DNA of 64,000 nucleotides from an uncultured Bacilli bacterium (GTDB taxonomy: Bacteria; Bacillota_I; Bacilli_A; RF39; UBA660): contig CAKOSP010000003.1 in the NCBI GenBank assembly GCA_934102335.1, positions 1 to 64,000 of the forward strand, given 5' to 3'. How positions within the stretch are numbered: the first letter of the stretch is position 1; each line of letters opens with the position of its first letter. Below are positions 43,745 to 53,651 of the stretch, piece by piece. Both the position numbers and the translations under genes were made by a program. The notes beneath the pieces were generated by a model. The model ran no database searches. It was not told the DNA's origin and worked only from the letters and a program-made list of their open reading frames with translations.

Positions 43745-45775
43745 TTAATCACCTATATTTATTACTCTTTCAAATAATTGATAAGGATTTTTATGGCTAA
43801 CATATATAATTGTTTTATCAGAAAAAATCCTTTTCAGATTATTTATTATTTTATTTTCAAGGTCTTTGTCACACTCACTTAAAGCTTCATCTAAAATTAA
43901 AATTTGAAAATTATTTAAACAAGCTCTTGCTAAAACAATTCTCTGAGTCTCACCACCCGAAAAATTAGTACAATCCATATCTATAAAAGATTCATATCCT
44001 AAAGACTTCTTATCTACTATCTGATCTACACAACAAGCCTTTGTAATTTTATTAAATAAATTTGAATTTATATTTCTATAAAATAAAATATTATTTTTTA
44101 TTGTATCTGAATATAATCTTTCATGTTGTGAAACATATACAATATAATTTCTTATAATATTAGGATTTAAACTTTTAATTTCATTATCACCTATATAAAT
44201 ATATCCTTTGTAAGAGTCCTCTAATTTACTTATCAGTTTACAGATTGTACTTTTCCCCACTCCGCTTTTACCAGTTAAAAGCACTTTTTCTTTTTCGTTT
44301 ATAATTAAATTAAATCGATATAAAACAGATTTATAATTAGAGTAATTAAAAGTTACATCTTTAAATAAAATTTGAAACTTATCAAGTTTAACTTCGTTTT
44401 GTCTTTTTTCCTCTTCAATATTTAAAAACTCATTAATTTTAGTAAATGAAGCTTTTAAAAAATAATATTTAGGCAAACTATTAATTAAATTTTTTATAGG
44501 ATCAAGAAAAAAAGACATTAAAGAATTAAATATAATTAAATCAGTAAAATTCAAATTATTTTTTAATATAAAATAAAAGCCCCAAAAATTAACTAAAAAC
44601 AAACTTAATTCATTCACAAAATTTTTAGAATTTTCAATTTTATTTATAGTTTTAGAAAAAGAAAACTTATCAAAAATATATTTTGAACATATATTTTCAA
44701 TTTTTAAAAGTATTTTGTCAGTAACATTTAAATTTTTAACACTTCTAAAACCACTAATATTTTCGACTAAAATTGTATTAAACTTTGTTTCAATATCAAT
44801 ATTATGCATAATCCGTTTATATAGTGTTTTAGCTGAATAAAAACCAATAAGAAAATAAATAATCATACTCAAAACCAAAATTAGACAAAGTCTTGAATTT
44901 ATATAAATCAAAATAGGAATAATTACAAGACTAAGAATAAAATTAAGAAAAAAAGATACAAATAATTCACTAAATAATCCTTTCACATTATTTAATTCAT
45001 TAACTCTAGTGATTATCTCACCCACAGTTCTACTTTCAATAATTTTAGAAGGAAGATTAAATAAATGATTCAGAAAATTTTTATTTAAGTAAACATCTAA
45101 ATTTTTATTTAAATAGTTTTCTAAATAATCACGGATATAGCTAAACATGCATTTTAAAATTACAATTATTAAAAAGATTAAACCCAGAAATTTTAATTTA
45201 TCCAAATTTTCATAACCTAATTTAAAATAATAAGATGAAAAAACTGTAAATAGAATAACCAAAAAATTGGAAATAAATATATAAAGAAAAAGTGTTTTTT
45301 CTTTTTTAATAATATTTAAAAACAATGAAACTAATGAATAATTATTTTTAATATTAACAACTTTATTTTTTAAATTAACTTTTACAATAATACCATCAAA
45401 TAACTGTTCAAACTTTTTTTTATTTATTATCCTTTTACCTATAGCCGGATCCATAACTATAAGTTTATTTTTTTCTAACCCATAAACAACAATAAAATGT
45501 TCTAACCCATTATTATTAATATGGGCAATAAAAGGAAATTGACATTCACCAGATAAAATCATATTAATATCAACTTTATACCCAGCACTATCAAATCCAT
45601 ATTTTTGAGCTGTTTGAACTAAATTAAAAGCAGTTGTCCCTTGTAAATTTGTATATGTATCAATTCTAAGTTGTTCTAAGGGAACATTACCTCCATAATA
45701 TTTAATTATAGATAAAAGACAAGCTACGCCACAATCTTTTAAATCTCGTTGTTTAACAATATATAACTTAGACAT
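43745..45775 (-). CDS. Peptidase-containing ABC exporter (PCAT) for double-glycine peptides
   Basis: A 676-residue ABC transporter from the ATG at 45775 (GGAGG 5 bases upstream). N-terminal C39 peptidase domain with catalytic Cys-15 (QRDLKDCGVACL), His-93 (EHFIVVYG) and Asp-109 (MDPAIGK); six membrane helices (about 155-440); ATPase domain with Walker A TGKSGVGKST, signature SGGETQR and Walker B LILDEAL. It removes double-glycine leaders and exports the mature peptides, which fits peptides A and B directly downstream. Confidence 0.95.
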   Translation of the reverse strand: MSKLYIVKQRDLKDCGVACLLSIIKYYGGNVPLEQLRIDTYTNLQGTTAFNLVQTAQKYGFDSAGYKVDINMILSGECQFPFIAHINNNGLEHFIVVYGLEKNKLIVMDPAIGKRIINKKKFEQLFDGIIVKVNLKNKVVNIKNNYSLVSLFLNIIKKEKTLFLYIFISNFLVILFTVFSSYYFKLGYENLDKLKFLGLIFLIIVILKCMFSYIRDYLENYLNKNLDVYLNKNFLNHLFNLPSKIIESRTVGEIITRVNELNNVKGLFSELFVSFFLNFILSLVIIPILIYINSRLCLILVLSMIIYFLIGFYSAKTLYKRIMHNIDIETKFNTILVENISGFRSVKNLNVTDKILLKIENICSKYIFDKFSFSKTINKIENSKNFVNELSLFLVNFWGFYFILKNNLNFTDLIIFNSLMSFFLDPIKNLINSLPKYYFLKASFTKINEFLNIEEEKRQNEVKLDKFQILFKDVTFNYSNYKSVLYRFNLIINEKEKVLLTGKSGVGKSTICKLISKLEDSYKGYIYIGDNEIKSLNPNIIRNYIVYVSQHERLYSDTIKNNILFYRNINSNLFNKITKACCVDQIVDKKSLGYESFIDMDCTNFSGGETQRIVLARACLNNFQILILDEALSECDKDLENKIINNLKRIFSDKTIIYVSHKNPYQLFERVINIGD

Positions 45776-45837
45776 TTTTCCTCCTTCCACTTTCATATAT
45801 AACAAAGTCTAAGTTAAAATCCTTTTTTATTTCATAA

Positions 45838-45864
45838 AAAAATCTTCTTAAAGAAGATTAATTA
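45838..45864 (-). terminator. Terminator between thioredoxin-like gene and exporter
   Basis: Minus strand AATCTTCTT-TAAG-AAGATTTTTTT. It separates the thioredoxin-like gene from the exporter, which must then have its own promoter. Confidence 0.75.
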
Positions 45865-46382
45865 TTATAATAAGTGTACCAAGTATTAAATTCTTCTAAA
45901 GTTTTATTACCAATAAACCCAGAAATTTGCTTACCATCCTTTATCATTATAACTGTAGGAGTAAATCCAAAATTATCTAAAAAATATCCATAAGTTTCTG
46001 TAACAACTTCTGCATCATCATCAACATCCTCGCTTAATGTTGCTGAAGTAACTAAATCCAACTTAGAAACTAATTCTTTCCAGGAATCCCCAGATCTATT
46101 TATTTTGGTAATATCTAAATACTTTGTTACAAAATTATTTTCTTTTTGAGCTTGATTTAAAACTGGAACTAATTTCTCACAAACAGCACAAGATTCTCTT
46201 CCAAAAAATAAAATACTAGTTTCAGAATTATCAAACAATTTCAAAGCCTGATTAACAGATATTGTTTCCATTTTTGAAATATCATATTTATTTTTACTTA
46301 CCGAACTAACTAAAAAAATAATTAAGATAATCACAATAATTGAAAACAATAAACCAATTAAAATATAATCCTTTTTCTTCAC
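45858..46382 (-). CDS. Membrane-anchored thioredoxin-like protein
   Basis: A protein of about 174 residues from the GTG at 46382 (AGGTGGTAAT upstream). One N-terminal membrane helix, then a thioredoxin fold with the redox motif ESCAVCEKLVP and the cis-Pro loop GFTPTVIMIKDGK. Such bacteriocin transport accessory proteins often stand beside class II bacteriocin genes; here each mature peptide has only one Cys, so the target could instead be the peptides joined to each other or general exported proteins. Confidence 0.85.
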   Translation of the reverse strand: MKKKDYILIGLLFSIIVIILIIFLVSSVSKNKYDISKMETISVNQALKLFDNSETSILFFGRESCAVCEKLVPVLNQAQKENNFVTKYLDITKINRSGDSWKELVSKLDLVTSATLSEDVDDDAEVVTETYGYFLDNFGFTPTVIMIKDGKQISGFIGNKTLEEFNTWYTYYNN

Positions 46383-46464
46383 ATTACCACCTGAATTTAT
46401 TATCACATAAAAAAATATAAAGAGCAACAAAAAAACCAGCTTAATTACTGGTAATTTTTTAAAA

Positions 46465-46540
46465 TGGTGTCTCGCACGCGATTCGAACGCGTGACCCTTT
46501 GATTAAAAGTCAAATGCTCTACCTGCTGAGCTAGCGAGAC
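46465..46540 (-). tRNA. tRNA-Lys(TTT)
   Basis: Minus-strand cloverleaf, acceptor GTCTCGC/GCGAGAC, anticodon loop CTTTTAA giving TTT, encoded CCA. First of five clustered tRNAs. Confidence 0.95.
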
Positions 46541-46553
46541 ATTTATACAAAAG

Positions 46554-46629
46554 TGGCTGCCTCGGATGGACTCGAACCATCGGAATGTCAGAGTCAAAGT
46601 CTGATGCCTTACCACTTGGCTACGAGGCA
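46554..46629 (-). tRNA. tRNA-Gln(TTG)
   Basis: Minus-strand cloverleaf, acceptor TGCCTCG/CGAGGCA, anticodon loop CTTTGAC giving TTG, encoded CCA. Confidence 0.94.
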
Positions 46630-46636
46630 ATTTAAG

Positions 46637-46720
46637 TGGTGGAGGGACATAGATTTGAACTATGGAACCCGAAGGAACAGATTTACAGTCTGCCGCGTTT
46701 GACCACTTCGCTATCCCTCC
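46637..46720 (-). tRNA. tRNA-Tyr(GTA)
   Basis: Minus strand, 84 bases with the long variable arm (CTTCGGG hairpin) of class II tRNAs; acceptor GGAGGGA/TCCCTCC, anticodon loop CTGTAAA giving GTA, encoded CCA. Confidence 0.95.
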
Positions 46721-46727
46721 AAAAAAA

Positions 46728-46803
46728 TGGTGCCGACAGAGGGAATCGAACCCCCAACCTACTGATTACAAGTCAGTTGCGCTACCAATTACGCTATGTC
46801 GGC
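46728..46803 (-). tRNA. tRNA-Thr(TGT)
   Basis: Minus strand, acceptor GCCGACA/TGTCGGC, anticodon stem ACTGA/TCAGT with loop CTTGTAA giving TGT, encoded CCA. Confidence 0.95.
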
Positions 46804-46808
46804 AACAA

Positions 46809-46885
46809 TGGTGGGCGCTATAGGACTCGAACCTATGACCCCCTGCTTGTAAGGCAGGTGCTCTAACCAACTGAGCTAAGCGCCC
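46809..46885 (-). tRNA. tRNA-Val(TAC)
   Basis: Minus strand, acceptor GGGCGCT/AGCGCCC, anticodon loop CTTACAA giving TAC, encoded CCA. Last of the cluster. Confidence 0.95.
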
Positions 46886-46995
46886 ATTCCATAAATGAAA
46901 TGTGTCTTTTTGTTAAGACAATTAGAATTATACTATAAGAATTTCATTTATGCAAGATTTAATGTAAAATTTTTAAATTTTTTTGTATTTTTTTG

Positions 46996-48102
46996 TTATT
47001 CTATATACTTTATTTTGCAATTATTATTAAATTTTAACATAAAAACCCTTGAATCACCATTTATAGAATCTAACAAATTATCACCTAATAAATGTACAAT
47101 TTCCCCTATATGATTTCCATTATTTAAAATAATATACATATAATCATATTCTATTTTTAATACAGGACATTTCTCTTCATTTATTAAAACATACTCTATG
47201 GCATCATCTAATCCAATTTTTTTACCAATCGGAACAATACCAATTTCACAATCTTCTTTAAATTTATAATTTAAAAAAGATTCTTTTTTTTCAACTTTAA
47301 ATTTTTCTAATACATAAGATTCGATCAAAAATGCAGGTTTTAATTTATAATTTACTTCATTTAATTTACTTTCCAAATTATATTTTTTTATTTCTTGTTT
47401 ATCTTTTAATTTTTGAAGAAAATTTCTGGAATCGTTAACAACTAAACCAAATTGCAATGTTTTTAAAACTACACTATTCACATAATTTCTTTTTTTATAA
47501 AAAGTACATTTTTCGTCAAGTATAACTTTAACCTTTTCATTATCTACTAATTTAGCGTATTTCGAAAATTCATTTGTTTGATCCACAAAGTCTAATGATT
47601 CAATTTTTGATTCATCTAAAGTAGTTGTAATTCCCTTCAAAATAAGATGTTTTTCCTGCTCTACTATTTTTAATGCTTCTTTTAAATCTTTAATACTTTT
47701 CAATCCTGGGAATTTTTTTGATGTACTTATAAGCAATTCTATTTTTAGGTCGTCCTTTAAATTTAAACTTTGAATACTTTCTAAATAATCTAAAGAATAA
47801 ATTCTTACGACTATATCATTGTTTATAGCATCATAAACATAATCCAAATCAATTTTTTCGCCACACCAAATATCTATATGTCTATTAAAACTTCTAACCT
47901 TAATTGCCTCAGTTAAATTATCCAAAAAATAATTATTTATTCCCCACTTATAATAATCGCAAACAATAGCTAGCCCATGATTAAAAGCATTATTGCTTAA
48001 GTCAATAAATATATCCGAATAATTACTAAAGTTAGTTTTTAAATTTTCTATATTATATTTTAAATTATTTTTATTTATAACAAAATTATAATTACTATTC
48101 AT
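46996..48102 (-). CDS. Alanine-racemase-like protein lacking catalytic residues
   Basis: A protein of about 368 residues with the overall layout of Alr (NLKYNIENLK at the start, a TIM-barrel-like centre, TLQFGLVV and a C-terminal beta domain). The PLP-lysine segment, normally K-A-N-A-Y-G-H-G, reads S-N-N-A-F-N-H-G, so Lys is lost; the second catalytic residue, the Tyr of PIGYADG, is replaced (PIGKKIG). It therefore should not racemise alanine. It may be a regulator or a serine-racemase-like relict. The start is uncertain (48111 GTG or 48102 ATG). Confidence 0.7.
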   Translation of the reverse strand: MNSNYNFVINKNNLKYNIENLKTNFSNYSDIFIDLSNNAFNHGLAIVCDYYKWGINNYFLDNLTEAIKVRSFNRHIDIWCGEKIDLDYVYDAINNDIVVRIYSLDYLESIQSLNLKDDLKIELLISTSKKFPGLKSIKDLKEALKIVEQEKHLILKGITTTLDESKIESLDFVDQTNEFSKYAKLVDNEKVKVILDEKCTFYKKRNYVNSVVLKTLQFGLVVNDSRNFLQKLKDKQEIKKYNLESKLNEVNYKLKPAFLIESYVLEKFKVEKKESFLNYKFKEDCEIGIVPIGKKIGLDDAIEYVLINEEKCPVLKIEYDYMYIILNNGNHIGEIVHLLGDNLLDSINGDSRVFMLKFNNNCKIKYIE

Positions 48103-48182
48103 ATTTACCACATTATAATTATATCATATTATAATATTGAATATTATAAATAATTGTGGTAGTTTTATAGAAAAGGAGATTT

Positions 48183-49520
48183 ATGCAACTAGAAAAACAT
48201 CAAGAACAAACCGTAAAATACCAAGGAAATATGCTAGTTTTAGCAGGTGCTGGAACTGGTAAAACATTTTGTATCATTGCTAAAATAAAATATTTAAAAG
48301 AAACATTAAATGCTAAAGATGAAGACTTTTTAGTAGTGTCTTTTACTAATGAATCTGTAAATGATTTAAAAAGAAAATTAGGAAATAATATTGATATTTT
48401 TACATTTCACAAACTAGCACTAAATATTTTAAATAAAAATTATCGTTTAATAAGTGATAATCTTTTGAAATATATTATAGATGAATATTTTTTTAGTCAA
48501 GTAACAAAAAAAGAAAAGATCTTTTTATTATTTTATTTTTTTGAAACTAATTATAATCGATTATTAAATAAAAATACTTTTAAAGGTTTTAAAAAAATGA
48601 TTTTCACATATATCAAATTAATACAGGCAAACAACCTAGATCTTATCTATTTAAAAAAAGTATATAAAACCGAAAGAAGTACTTTTATAATAACCATAAT
48701 AATTAAGATTTACCAAATTTATAAATACGAAAAAACATCACAAAAAGCAATAGATCTAGATGATTTAATTATAAAAGCCAGTCTTGTAAATAAATTCTTC
48801 TCATACAAGCACATTTTTATAGATGAATTTCAAGATACTTCTCAAATTAGATTTGATTTAATTAAAAACATTTATAATCATTCACACTCTAAATTATATT
48901 TTTATGGCGATGATTTTCAGTCTATCTATCATTTTTCCGGATGTAATTTAAATATAATGCTAGATATTAAAAAACATTTACCAGATATTAAAGTTTTTAA
49001 ACTAAGACAAACATTTCGAAATAGTCAACAATTAATAAACTATGCTAATATTTTTATTACCAAAAATAAAGCTCAAATAAAAAAAGAAATGTACTCTGAA
49101 AAAAGTATCCAAAAACCAATTGAAATTATTTACTACACAAATCCTAAAACAAGTTTTAAAACTCTAATAAATTCACTTGATATATCCACAACATTAGTGC
49201 TAGGAAGAAATCAAAAAGATATTTACAAATACAGTAATGACCAAAATATTAGATATTTAACCATTCATAAATCCAAAGGTTTAGAAGCCGAAAATATTAT
49301 TTTAATAAATACAATAAACGATATATATGGATTTCCTAATAAGATTAAAAATTATAAGCTTTTAGATAAAATAAACAAATGTGACGAAATAAAATATGCT
49401 GAAGAAAGAAGACTATTTTATGTAGCCTTAACTAGAACCAAAAACAAAGTATATATTTTAACTCCCAAAGATAATCCTTCAGTATTCATAAAAGAATTAA
49501 AAAAAATCATAAAAAAATAG
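48183..49520 (+). CDS. Small UvrD/Rep-family helicase
   Basis: A 445-residue superfamily 1 helicase with AGAGTGKT (Walker A), HIFIDEFQDTS (Walker B), YGDDFQSIYHFSGC, LRQTFRNSQQ, TIHKSKGLEAENIIL and FYVALTRTKNKVYI. It is 200-300 residues shorter than UvrD or PcrA, with reduced insert domains. GGAGA precedes the start; it is divergent from the racemase-like gene. Role in repair is likely but unproven. Confidence 0.9.
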   Translation: MQLEKHQEQTVKYQGNMLVLAGAGTGKTFCIIAKIKYLKETLNAKDEDFLVVSFTNESVNDLKRKLGNNIDIFTFHKLALNILNKNYRLISDNLLKYIIDEYFFSQVTKKEKIFLLFYFFETNYNRLLNKNTFKGFKKMIFTYIKLIQANNLDLIYLKKVYKTERSTFIITIIIKIYQIYKYEKTSQKAIDLDDLIIKASLVNKFFSYKHIFIDEFQDTSQIRFDLIKNIYNHSHSKLYFYGDDFQSIYHFSGCNLNIMLDIKKHLPDIKVFKLRQTFRNSQQLINYANIFITKNKAQIKKEMYSEKSIQKPIEIIYYTNPKTSFKTLINSLDISTTLVLGRNQKDIYKYSNDQNIRYLTIHKSKGLEAENIILINTINDIYGFPNKIKNYKLLDKINKCDEIKYAEERRLFYVALTRTKNKVYILTPKDNPSVFIKELKKIIKK

Positions 49521-49542
49521 CAGATACTATTTTCTGCTATCA
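49518..49542. terminator. Hairpin between the helicase and typA genes
   Basis: TAGCAG...CTGCTA inverted repeat covering both convergent stop codons, with flanking A-run on one side. Confidence 0.55.
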
Positions 49543-51338
49543 AATTTCTTTCTTTGCTCAGTATTTAAAATTTTCTTTCTTAATCTTATTGAATTTGGAG
49601 TAATTTCAACTAATTCATCAGAATTAATATAATCTAAACAATACTCTAAAGTAAGTAATCTTGGTCTTTTTAAAACTACAGTTTTATCAGCATAAGCACT
49701 ACGAGTATTTGTTAAATTTTTACCCTTAACAACATTTACTGCTAAGTCGTTTTCCCTATTACACTCACCAACAATCATACCTTCATAAACTGGTGTTCCC
49801 GGTTCAATAAACATAATTCCACGATCTTCTAAAGAACCAATAGAATAAGCAGTAGCATTTCCATTTTCCATAGAAACTAAAACCCCTAACTTACGTTCAC
49901 CAGTATTTACGTTTTCAATAGGAGCATATTCTTTAAATGAGTGATTTAAAATACCATAACCTTTAGTTAATGTCATAAATTCAGTATTAAAACCTATTAA
50001 TCCACGAGAAGGAATAGTATATAAAAGTCTAGTTAAACCATTAACATTATACATATTTTCCATGTGTGCACCACGATCACCTAAAGCTTGAATAACATTA
50101 CCAACTGAATCATCATTTACTTCAATTTGAACATCTTCGTAAGGTTCACATTTAACACCATCAATTTCTTTTACAATAACTTCTGGTTTTGATACTTGAA
50201 GCTCAAAGCCTTCCCTACGCATATTTTCAATTAAAATAGATAAATGTAATTCTCCACGTCCAGATACAACCCAAGAATCATTACCACTTTTTTCAACCTT
50301 TAAAGAAACATCTCTTTGAGTTTCCTTAAAAAGTCTTTCTTCTATTTTAGAAGCGGTAACTAATTTACCTTCTTGTCCTACAAACGGACTAGAATTTGTC
50401 ATAAAAGTCATTTTTAAAGTTGGTTCATCAATTCTTAAAATAGGAAGAGCCTCTTCATGACCAATATCACAAACAGTTTCACCAACTGATATATCAGGTA
50501 AACCAGCAATAGCCACAATATCGCCAGCATCAGCTTCATTTATTTCTACTCTTTTAAGACCTATAAAACCAAATAATTTTTGAATTCTAAATTGTTTTTT
50601 AGTACCATCTAGTCTAACACAACTAACCATTTCATTAGTTTTAATTTTTCCAGTTTTAACTCTACCAATGCCAATACGACCAACGAAATCATTATAATCT
50701 AATAATGCTGGTTGAAATTGTAAATTACCTTCTGTATTTACATCCGGTGCAGGTATTTCTGAAATTATCAAATCAAAAAGTGGATCATAATTATCAGTTT
50801 GTGTTGCTAAATCTGGAGATAAACTACAAGTACCATTTAAAGCTGAAACATATGCCACTTTAAAATCTATTTGTTCATCAGTAGCACCAAGCTCTATAAA
50901 TAATTCTAATACTTCATCAACAACTTGTTTAACCCTAGCTGTAGGTTTATCAACTTTATTTATAACAACTATAGGCTTAACATTTGCTTCTAAAGCTTTT
51001 TTTAATACGAATCTAGTTTGAGGCATTGTTCCTTCATAAGCATCTACTAGAAGTAAAACACCGTCTACCATATTCATAATACGTTCAACTTCGCCACCAA
51101 AATCAGCGTGTCCAGGAGTGTCTAGAATATTAATTTTATAATCTTTATACTTAACAGCCGTTGTTTTAGCTAAAATTGTAATTCCTCTTTCTCTTTCAAT
51201 ATCATTAGAGTCCATTGCTCTTTCAGCAACCTCCTCATTTGATCTAAATGTACCAGATTTTTGTAATAATTGATCAACTAATGTAGTTTTACCATGGTCA
51301 ACGTGAGCTATAATAGCTATATTTCTTATTTTGTCCAT
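49527..51338 (-). CDS. typA: Ribosome-associated GTPase TypA/BipA
   Basis: A 603-residue translational GTPase: [45 protein letters not shown]-like domains and the BipA-specific C-terminal domain ([23 protein letters not shown]). It aids ribosome assembly and stress growth. Normal length. Confidence 0.98.
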   Translation of the reverse strand: MDKIRNIAIIAHVDHGKTTLVDQLLQKSGTFRSNEEVAERAMDSNDIERERGITILAKTTAVKYKDYKINILDTPGHADFGGEVERIMNMVDGVLLLVDAYEGTMPQTRFVLKKALEANVKPIVVINKVDKPTARVKQVVDEVLELFIELGATDEQIDFKVAYVSALNGTCSLSPDLATQTDNYDPLFDLIISEIPAPDVNTEGNLQFQPALLDYNDFVGRIGIGRVKTGKIKTNEMVSCVRLDGTKKQFRIQKLFGFIGLKRVEINEADAGDIVAIAGLPDISVGETVCDIGHEEALPILRIDEPTLKMTFMTNSSPFVGQEGKLVTASKIEERLFKETQRDVSLKVEKSGNDSWVVSGRGELHLSILIENMRREGFELQVSKPEVIVKEIDGVKCEPYEDVQIEVNDDSVGNVIQALGDRGAHMENMYNVNGLTRLLYTIPSRGLIGFNTEFMTLTKGYGILNHSFKEYAPIENVNTGERKLGVLVSMENGNATAYSIGSLEDRGIMFIEPGTPVYEGMIVGECNRENDLAVNVVKGKNLTNTRSAYADKTVVLKRPRLLTLEYCLDYINSDELVEITPNSIRLRKKILNTEQRKKFDSRK

Positions 51339-51387
51339 ATATATCCCTCTTTTTCACACGTTTGACATTATAACACAAAAAAAGAAA

Positions 51388-52068
51388 TTAATACATATTT
51401 TTTTCATTTAATTTCTTAATTTCTTGTGAAAATTCTTTAAAATATCCATATTCCTTAGGTAAATTAATAAATTTCATAGTTGTTTTTTTTACAGGATGGG
51501 TAAATTCCAAATAATAAGAAAACAAAGCCAACTGTGTTTTATCTTGTTTATTATATCTTTGATCTCCACATAAAGGATGAGCATGATTTTTAAATTGTAC
51601 TCTAATTTGATGATGTCTTCCCGTAATTAAATCTATAGAAACTAAAGCTTTATTATAAGCTTGTTTTAAAACTTCATAATAAAGAATGCCCTCTTTACCA
51701 TTTTCACTAACAATGGAATTCCCATTAGATAATCTTTCAATTTTATCTACATATTTTCCTTCATCTTCTTCAAAAGTACCCTCACAAACCGCTAAATATT
51801 TTTTATGTAATAAATTATTTTGAATATCTAAAGATAACCTTTTAGCGGCTTTAGAAGTTTTAGCAAAAACCATCACACCCCCAACAGGTCTATCTAATCT
51901 ATGAACTAACCCTAAATAAGCATCACCAGGTTTATTATACTTAACCTTTAAATAATCTTTTAACATACTTACCATATCTAAATCATTAGAACTATCTTTT
52001 TGTGAAGGCACATTTTCAGGCTTAACGCAAACAATTATATGATTATCTTCATATAAAATATTAATCAT
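51388..52068 (-). CDS. RluA-family pseudouridine synthase
   Basis: A 226-residue enzyme from ATG 52068, with GGTGGGAAG upstream. The catalytic motif VHRLDRPVGGVMVFAKTSKAA, KYLAVCEG, ITGRHHQIRVQF and HPLCGDQRY are all present; there is no S4 domain. It modifies uridines in rRNA or tRNA; the target is not readable. It overlaps the methyltransferase end by 8 bases. Confidence 0.93.
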   Translation of the reverse strand: MINILYEDNHIIVCVKPENVPSQKDSSNDLDMVSMLKDYLKVKYNKPGDAYLGLVHRLDRPVGGVMVFAKTSKAAKRLSLDIQNNLLHKKYLAVCEGTFEEDEGKYVDKIERLSNGNSIVSENGKEGILYYEVLKQAYNKALVSIDLITGRHHQIRVQFKNHAHPLCGDQRYNKQDKTQLALFSYYLEFTHPVKKTTMKFINLPKEYGYFKEFSQEIKKLNEKNMY

Positions 52069-52933
52069 TTGCTTCCCACCTAGTGTAGTTACCACATGGC
52101 AAACATAATTGAGTATTTTTTATTGGAATTCCTATTTCTGAACAAGATATTTTGCCATCAAATCTATCATTTAACGAAATTTTTAACATATTAGCTACAA
52201 CTTCGCCAGAAACTCCTGCACTATAAGAACTAACTAAGAAAAATAAAGGTTTATCACTTAATAGTTCTGAACATAGTTTTATAAATTCAAAAGTGTCTTT
52301 TTCAAATTGCCAAACCTCTCCATTAGTACCTCTTCCAAAACTTGGAGGGTCCATTATAATACCGTCATAATGATTTCCACGTCTAATTTCTCTTTTTACA
52401 AATTTAATGCAATCATCCACTAAATATCTTATATTTGCTTCTTTATATCCAGAATCAATAACATTTTCCTTACACCATTCTACCATGCCTTTTGAAGAAT
52501 CAACATGCGTTACACTTGCACCAGCACTTAAACAAGCAACTGTAGCTCCTCCAGTATAAGCAAATAAATTTAATACTTTAATATTTCTTCCACTATTTTT
52601 AATTTTATTTCTCAAAAAATCCCAATTAACAGCTTGTTCTGGAAACAATCCAGTATGTTTAAAACCCATTAATTTTAAATTAAAAGTTAAATCATCATAT
52701 TTTATTTGCCATCTATCAGGAACATTTTTTATATTTTCCCAATATCCTCCACCTTTATTAGAACGATGATATATAGCATCTATTTTACCACTATACTTTT
52801 GCTTTAAATCTCCATTATCCCATATAATTGAAGGATCCGGTCTAAGTAAATAAAAGTTTCCCCATCTTTCCAATTTTTCACCTAAAGACGCATCAATAAT
52901 TTCGTAATCTTTCCAATTATTTGCTAATTCCAT
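52061..52933 (-). CDS. RlmI/RlmK-like class I SAM methyltransferase
   Basis: A 290-residue COG1092-type methyltransferase with LNLFAYTGGATVACLSAGASVTHVDSS (SAM loop), the catalytic DPPSFGRG and the C-terminal LCLPCGNYTRW. It lacks the N-terminal PUA domain of RlmI. Probably methylates 23S rRNA. It is coupled to the RluA-type gene, so both may modify rRNA. Confidence 0.9.
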   Translation of the reverse strand: MELANNWKDYEIIDASLGEKLERWGNFYLLRPDPSIIWDNGDLKQKYSGKIDAIYHRSNKGGGYWENIKNVPDRWQIKYDDLTFNLKLMGFKHTGLFPEQAVNWDFLRNKIKNSGRNIKVLNLFAYTGGATVACLSAGASVTHVDSSKGMVEWCKENVIDSGYKEANIRYLVDDCIKFVKREIRRGNHYDGIIMDPPSFGRGTNGEVWQFEKDTFEFIKLCSELLSDKPLFFLVSSYSAGVSGEVVANMLKISLNDRFDGKISCSEIGIPIKNTQLCLPCGNYTRWEAND

Positions 52934-53651
52934 TTTTATTACCTCTATTTAATAACTGATTTTTTTCTACTAAAATATTTTCTAAAACATATTTTAAAAT
53001 ACCATACTCACATCTCACACCAGCTTGAATACTTCCCTTTATAATATCATCATGCAATTCTGGTTTATCCTTCATTATAGAATAATCTAAAGTAAGTTGC
53101 CCAAAACCAAGCTTTTTTGAATAAAATTCCACAAATTGTCTAAAAAATTCCCTTTGAGTTCGACCATTTCCTTCGTTAAAAGGGTGAACCATATTTATTT
53201 CCCCATAGCTATATGCAAGACAATTTAAAAATTCATCAACAGTATTACAATGCAAAATATTACTTTTAAATTTATTTAATTCATCATTCAAATAAGAATA
53301 TATATTAAAATGAGTACAAAAAGTAATACCACCTTTAGCAATATCTTCGCTTCTAATTTTACCAGCAAATTCTGGATAAATCCCTCCAAATAAAAATTTA
53401 TGAATAGCTAAATATTGTTCTACATCGAAATCATTACTTTTAGCAATGCGATATAGTTTTCTTTCTTGAGGCGAACATTTATCTGAAAGCATTAATTTTG
53501 ATGTTTGAAACGTAACAAGTAAAGCTTCTTGCTTTTCTAAAAGGTCTTTATCATGAATATGAAAGGTATTTTTAAATACATTAGTACCTTTATAACAATA
53601 CATTGAATGAATTTCTTGAGTGTAAGTATTATCTTCCTTTTTTTCTTTCAT
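52917..53651 (-). CDS. Fic-domain adenylyltransferase toxin (VbhT/FicT-like)
   Basis: A 244-residue protein with the full Fic motif HPFNEGNGRTQR (about 156-167) and the upstream flap (FAGKIRSEDIAKGGITF). Fic enzymes transfer AMP to protein hydroxyls. No inhibitory motif is inside the protein; it is supplied by the upstream 68-residue gene, whose end overlaps the start of this one by 23 bases. This is the class I Fic arrangement. Confidence 0.9.
   Translation of the reverse strand: MKEKKEDNTYTQEIHSMYCYKGTNVFKNTFHIHDKDLLEKQEALLVTFQTSKLMLSDKCSPQERKLYRIAKSNDFDVEQYLAIHKFLFGGIYPEFAGKIRSEDIAKGGITFCTHFNIYSYLNDELNKFKSNILHCNTVDEFLNCLAYSYGEINMVHPFNEGNGRTQREFFRQFVEFYSKKLGFGQLTLDYSIMKDKPELHDDIIKGSIQAGVRCEYGILKYVLENILVEKNQLLNRGNKNGISK

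Noticed and set aside
46445..46866. Open frames across the tRNA cluster on both strands
   Set aside because: They lie across tRNA-Lys, Gln, Tyr, Thr and Val, which form full cloverleaves with encoded CCA; the frames are incidental.
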